From the NCBI RefSeq assembly GCF_019977395.1, contig NZ_AP024660.1:1302001-1366000 (forward strand): 64,000 nt of DNA. The letters run 5' to 3'. The translations under genes and the position numbers were made by a program. The notes under the pieces are model-generated. The model was not told the DNA's origin. It worked only from the letters and a program-made list of their open reading frames with translations, and made no database searches. Positions 60,750 to 64,000 of the stretch are shown piece after piece. The first letter of the stretch is position 1, and the number at the start of each line of letters is the position of its first letter. Origin of the DNA: Arthrobacter sp. NicSoilC5. Lineage in GTDB: Bacteria > Actinomycetota > Actinomycetes > Actinomycetales > Micrococcaceae.

Positions 60750-61859
60750 ATGTCACGGGGGAATCACGGACCAGCCGTTGCGGAGCAGCCGGCAAAGGTC
60801 CGCGTCGAATGGATTGATGCGGCACGGGGCCTGTGCGTCGTCGCGGTGGTGCTCTTCCACGTTGGGTTGTGGCACTTCCTCCGCTTCGAGCACGAGGCCA
60901 GCGTAGCGTTCACCTTCTGGGACATGGTGGCCACCGGACTTGGCTCGGTCCGCATGCCGCTGCTCCTTGCCGTCTCCGGAATCCTTGCCGCCTCCAAGGT
61001 CCGCAACGGGTTCGGGAACGGCAGGGCGTGGAAGTACAGCCTGAACAACTACTACCTGTACGCCGTATGGCTGCTTCTCTATGCACTGCTCAGCGTCGTC
61101 CTGGCGGGTTCGCCGCGGCCGCAGCGGGTTGGCTCTGCCGGCGATTTCTTCCTGCAGCTCATCGCCCCGGACACTCCCCTCTGGTTCATTTACGCCCTGG
61201 CCGTCTACGTCCCGCTGCTGGCCCTCTGCAGGAAACTCCCGTCGTCGGTGGTCCTGGCCGCTCTTGCAGCCTTGAGCATCATCACCGCCGTGCTGGTAGA
61301 CAGCACCGCCGGCCAGTGGGGCAAAGTCCCGGAGCTTGCGGTCTTCTTCGCCGCCGGTGTCTACGGAAAGAACATCTTCCTGCACATCGCGGGCGCCCGC
61401 AGGCTGCGCTGTCTCGCGGTGTCACTCCCGGCCTTCGTTGCCCTGATGGCGCTGCCGGAGATCCACCCCGGCCTCGATCAGGCCGTCTTCATAGTTCAAG
61501 GACTGGCCGCTGTCATTGCACTGGTAGCGATGATCAGTGCGGTCACCAGGTACCGGCCCATTGCGGTGGCAGGGTCGTGGATTGGGCGGCGCACGCTTGG
61601 CATCTACCTCCTGCACACGCCCATCATGGATTTCCTTGTGCTGGCTTTCCACGGCCCTTTGTCGCCGGTTGGGCCGGCCATCTCGAAGTCATTGCCCATC
61701 GCGCTGGTCTACCCGCTTGCCTTGACCGCGGCCGTCATCGCCGCCTGCGTGGGGGTCGAATCCCTCTTCAGGAGATGCGGGTTGACGTTCCTGTTCCAAC
61801 GTCCGGGCGCCATGCCGGGTCCTGTGCCCACCCGTGCGCGGCTGCTGTCCAGGCTCTAG
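60750..61859 (+). CDS. acyltransferase family 3 membrane protein
   Basis: The 369-residue multi-pass protein has about ten helices. The family R-x10-H signature is present in ARGLCVVAVVLFHVG near residues 25-39, and helix pairs follow the OafA/YeaK-like pattern (GIYLLHTPIMDFLVL near 285-299). Such enzymes O-acetylate or acylate wall or exported glycans and small molecules. It has no extracellular SGNH domain. Neighbouring genes give no substrate clue. Confidence 0.85.
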   Translation: MSRGNHGPAVAEQPAKVRVEWIDAARGLCVVAVVLFHVGLWHFLRFEHEASVAFTFWDMVATGLGSVRMPLLLAVSGILAASKVRNGFGNGRAWKYSLNNYYLYAVWLLLYALLSVVLAGSPRPQRVGSAGDFFLQLIAPDTPLWFIYALAVYVPLLALCRKLPSSVVLAALAALSIITAVLVDSTAGQWGKVPELAVFFAAGVYGKNIFLHIAGARRLRCLAVSLPAFVALMALPEIHPGLDQAVFIVQGLAAVIALVAMISAVTRYRPIAVAGSWIGRRTLGIYLLHTPIMDFLVLAFHGPLSPVGPAISKSLPIALVYPLALTAAVIAACVGVESLFRRCGLTFLFQRPGAMPGPVPTRARLLSRL

Positions 61860-61862
61860 GAT
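61857..61862 (+). promoter_or_regulatory. -10 box of a putative leaderless promoter (first PPOX gene)
   Basis: TAGGAT overlaps the acyltransferase stop codon and ends 7 nt before the next ATG. Confidence 0.4.
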
Positions 61863-61869
61863 CGGTAGC

Positions 61870-62334
61870 ATGACTGATTCGCCTGCCGGGTCCCGGACCG
61901 AACTGTTGAATCCCGACGAATGCTGGCGGTATCTTCGGTCCTCCTACATCGGCCGGCTGGCAGTCATCAACGGTGACGTGCCCGAGATCTTTCCGGTGAA
62001 CTTTTCCGTTGCCGGGGAAACGCTGGTGTTCCGCACGGCACCGGGCACCAAGCTGCGAGCCCTGCTCAGTGGCGCAGTTGCAGCCCTGGAAGTGGACGGG
62101 CTCAATCCGTACGCCACGGAGGTCTGGAGCGTGGTGGCCAAAGGCAGGCCGGAACCCTTCGATGAGGAACGGATGGCTTTGCCGGACGCCGATGCCGACC
62201 GGGAACCGTGGGAGCCGGGTATCAAGGACCATCTGGTGGCCATTACCCCCACGGACATCACCGGGCGGCGTTTTGCCGTGCGGTCGCGCACGCGGTGGTG
62301 GCCGCCGGTCGACTTCTCCGCGGACTGGCTCTAG
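61870..62334 (+). CDS. pyridoxamine 5'-phosphate oxidase-fold (PPOX) flavin protein
   Basis: The 154-residue split-barrel protein starts MTDSPAGSRTELLNPDECW. The pattern LNPDECWRYLRSSYIGRLAV...PEIFPVNF and ETLVFRTAPGTK is typical of the small PPOX/FMN (or F420/heme) binding family. It is clearly paralogous to the gene starting at 63633, sharing GRLAVI, FPVN, LVFRT and GTK in the same order. The cofactor is uncertain. It is convergent with the alcohol dehydrogenase. Confidence 0.85.
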   Translation: MTDSPAGSRTELLNPDECWRYLRSSYIGRLAVINGDVPEIFPVNFSVAGETLVFRTAPGTKLRALLSGAVAALEVDGLNPYATEVWSVVAKGRPEPFDEERMALPDADADREPWEPGIKDHLVAITPTDITGRRFAVRSRTRWWPPVDFSADWL

Positions 62335-62389
62335 GTCCCGGCAGCCCCTCCGCAGTTCCCGCCAGGCCTGTGCAGTTCCAGCCAGGACG

Positions 62390-63445
62390 TCACGATGTGA
62401 GGATCACCTTGAGCGCCTTGGTCTCGGCAGCCCGGGAGAACGTGTCGTAGGCGTCGAGGAACTGGTCGAAGCCGAAGTGGTGCGTGGCGAATTTCTCCGC
62501 CTTGATCTTCCCCTGCGCCACGAGCCTGAGCAGCATGGGCGTGGTGTTGGTATTCACCAAACCCATGCTGATGTTGATGTTCTGGATCCATAGATTCTCC
62601 AGATGCAGTTCCACTGGTTTTCCATGCACCCCGACGTTGGCCACAGATCCGCCGGGCCGCACTATCCCGGTGCACATGGAAAAGGTTGCAGGGACGCCCA
62701 CGGCCTCGATGGCGACGTCGACGCCGCGCCCTCCGGTCAGGGCCATGACCTGGTCCTTCCAGTCAGCTCTGCCCGAGAGAACTGTGTCCGTGGCGCCGAA
62801 CTCCGTGGCCTTGAGGAGGCGGTTGGCGTCCAGGTCGATGGCTACGACCGTGGCCGCCCCATAGAGCCCGGCCGTGGTGATCGCCGCCAGTCCCACGGGC
62901 CCGGCACCGACCACCGCCACAGTGTCGCCTGGCTTCACCCGACCGTACTGGACGCCGATTTCAAACCCGGTGGGAAGAATATCGGACAGCATCACCGCCT
63001 GCTCGTCGCTGACGCCCCCGGGCAGCAGGTGCAGCGAGTTTTCGGCGTAGGGGACCCGGACATATTCCGCCTGGGTCCCGTCGATCAGGTGGCCGAAAAT
63101 CCAGCCGGTGCCTTCCTGGCCCTCGGCTCCCAGGCAGTGCGAATAAAGTCCCGTCCTGCAGTTCGCACAGTGGCCGCAGGATTTGATGCAGGAGATGATG
63201 ACGCGGTCGTTCAGCTTCAGTCCGGTGACGGACGGACCGGTTTCCACAACGGTTCCCACGCCCTCATGGCCCAGGATGCGCCCCTGTTCGACGGCGGGAA
63301 CGTCACCTTTGAGGATGTGCAAATCCGTGCCGCAGATGGTGGTGGTGTCGACTTTGACAATGGCGTCACCAGGTTGCTGGATTCTGGGGTCCGGGACGTC
63401 GGTCCAGGACTTCTCCCCGGGTCCGCCGTAGACGAGGGCTTTCAT
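62390..63445 (-). CDS. zinc-dependent alcohol dehydrogenase (MDR family)
   Basis: The 351-residue NAD(P)-dependent oxidoreductase has a catalytic zinc site CGTDLH and GHEGVG, structural zinc cysteines in CIKSCGHCANCRTGLYSHC, and nucleotide motif VVGAGPVGLAA. The GHLIDGTQAEYVRVPYAENSLH segment resembles isopropanol-type and sorbitol-type dehydrogenases. An AAGGAGA ribosome site supports the start MKALVYGG. It lies between two PPOX paralogues, on the opposite strand. Confidence 0.92.
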   Translation of the reverse strand: MKALVYGGPGEKSWTDVPDPRIQQPGDAIVKVDTTTICGTDLHILKGDVPAVEQGRILGHEGVGTVVETGPSVTGLKLNDRVIISCIKSCGHCANCRTGLYSHCLGAEGQEGTGWIFGHLIDGTQAEYVRVPYAENSLHLLPGGVSDEQAVMLSDILPTGFEIGVQYGRVKPGDTVAVVGAGPVGLAAITTAGLYGAATVVAIDLDANRLLKATEFGATDTVLSGRADWKDQVMALTGGRGVDVAIEAVGVPATFSMCTGIVRPGGSVANVGVHGKPVELHLENLWIQNINISMGLVNTNTTPMLLRLVAQGKIKAEKFATHHFGFDQFLDAYDTFSRAAETKALKVILTS

Positions 63446-63619
63446 GGGATTCTCCTTAGGCTGAAGGCCGGCCCTGTGGCATGCCGGGCGGCTTGCGCGG
63501 ACTGTGCAGCCCCAGCAGGCATCCCACAGCGTCCCACCGGGCCGGGCGGGTCCCAAGTGCCATAGGTCCTCCCTTTTTCGCCGGGCCTTTATGCCCTTTC
63601 CGGATGCCGGAGAGTTGCC

Positions 63620-63625
63620 TACGCT
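63620..63625 (+). promoter_or_regulatory. -10 box of a putative leaderless promoter (second PPOX gene)
   Basis: TACGCT ends 7 nt before the ATG at 63633. Confidence 0.45.
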
Positions 63626-63632
63626 GTGGCCT

Positions 63633-64000
63633 ATGACTGACAACACGAACGTACCTGTCCCGGAAATCCTCGATGCGGAAGAGTGCTGGACCCTCCTCGG
63701 CCAAACCGGGGTGGGGCGGCTGGCCGTCATCGCCGACGGCCATCCCGACGTCTTTCCCGTCAACTACAAGGTGGACCGCCAAACGCTGGTTTTCCGCACC
63801 GGTGCCGGCACCAAGCAGCAGGCCATCGAGTCGGACGCCACCGTGGCGCTGGAAGCAGATGCTGTCAGCGCACAGTTCGGCCTTGCGTGGAGCGTCGTAG
63901 TCAAGGGCAAGGCCGTTGAAACAGTGCCGACAGGGCCTGACCTTGATGACATCCGGCGGGCCCTGTTTCCTTGGCAGGGCGTGGGGCAGGAGCATTTCAT
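63633..64000 (+). CDS. PPOX-fold flavin protein, 3' end beyond the window
   Basis: The first 122 residues of a split-barrel protein starting MTDNTNVPVPEILDAEECW are visible. VGRLAVIADGHPDVFPVN and QTLVFRTGAGTK align residue by residue with the paralogue at 61870. About 20-40 residues are probably missing. The two paralogues flanking a dehydrogenase suggest a local duplication. Confidence 0.85.
   Translation, partial: MTDNTNVPVPEILDAEECWTLLGQTGVGRLAVIADGHPDVFPVNYKVDRQTLVFRTGAGTKQQAIESDATVALEADAVSAQFGLAWSVVVKGKAVETVPTGPDLDDIRRALFPWQGVGQEHF

Overview
The window comes from a high-GC actinobacterium of the Micrococcaceae, most like Arthrobacter or Pseudarthrobacter. Evidence: GC-rich third positions, frequent GTG starts, a SigR/RsrA thiol-stress pair, the 24-residue ribosomal protein bL37, a 1270-residue Kgd/OdhA-type 2-oxoglutarate enzyme without a lipoyl domain, an actinobacterial SAM-IV riboswitch, and many TAnnnT boxes 5-8 nt upstream of start codons (leaderless promoters).

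Positions 1-23.3 kb, nearly all minus strand, are the conserved actinobacterial housekeeping block. In transcription order it runs argS-lysA-hom-thrC-thrB, rho, prfA-prmC-tsaC, a TagA/WecG glycosyltransferase, a WecA-type GlcNAc-1-phosphate transferase, two small ATP-synthase-associated membrane genes and atpBEFHAGDC. A plus-strand family 2 glycosyltransferase interrupts the row. The usual rpmE slot between rho and prfA holds only nested inverted repeats.

Positions 23.5-29.3 kb are accessory. First comes a three-gene flavin electron-transfer module: an FMN-binding lipoprotein with a twin-arginine leader, ApbE, and an RnfD/NqrB-like membrane protein fused to an FAD/NAD(P)H reductase. It is followed by tRNA-Arg(CCG), a cation-efflux protein, and a protealysin-type M4 protease with a candidate emfourin inhibitor gene.

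Positions 29.3-44 kb hold HrpA, a HIT-ADH-rhodanese operon, a Cds1-like PLP enzyme diverging from it, an MBL hydrolase, a Zur-type regulator convergent with znuABC (a 29-bp palindrome lies upstream of znuA), and two CNNM/CorC-type membrane proteins.

Positions 44-55.7 kb hold kgd, a degenerate SGNH protein, a DUF4097-PadR operon with two operator-like palindromes, bL37, rsrA/sigR with a textbook SigR autopromoter, and a divergent DoxX-aroA-rsgA-hisN run.

Positions 55.7-64 kb hold a SAM-IV riboswitch in front of a SufS-like class V PLP enzyme and a methyltransferase, an MntR-type regulator, a cysteine-containing unknown, an HtrA-like protease without a membrane anchor, an acyltransferase, and two PPOX-fold paralogues around a zinc alcohol dehydrogenase; the second paralogue runs off the window. 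No CRISPR array, insertion sequence or prophage was seen. The most distinctive items are the riboswitch-controlled SufS-like gene, the flavin module, the protease/inhibitor pair, and the cis-regulatory sites for SigR, PadR and Zur.
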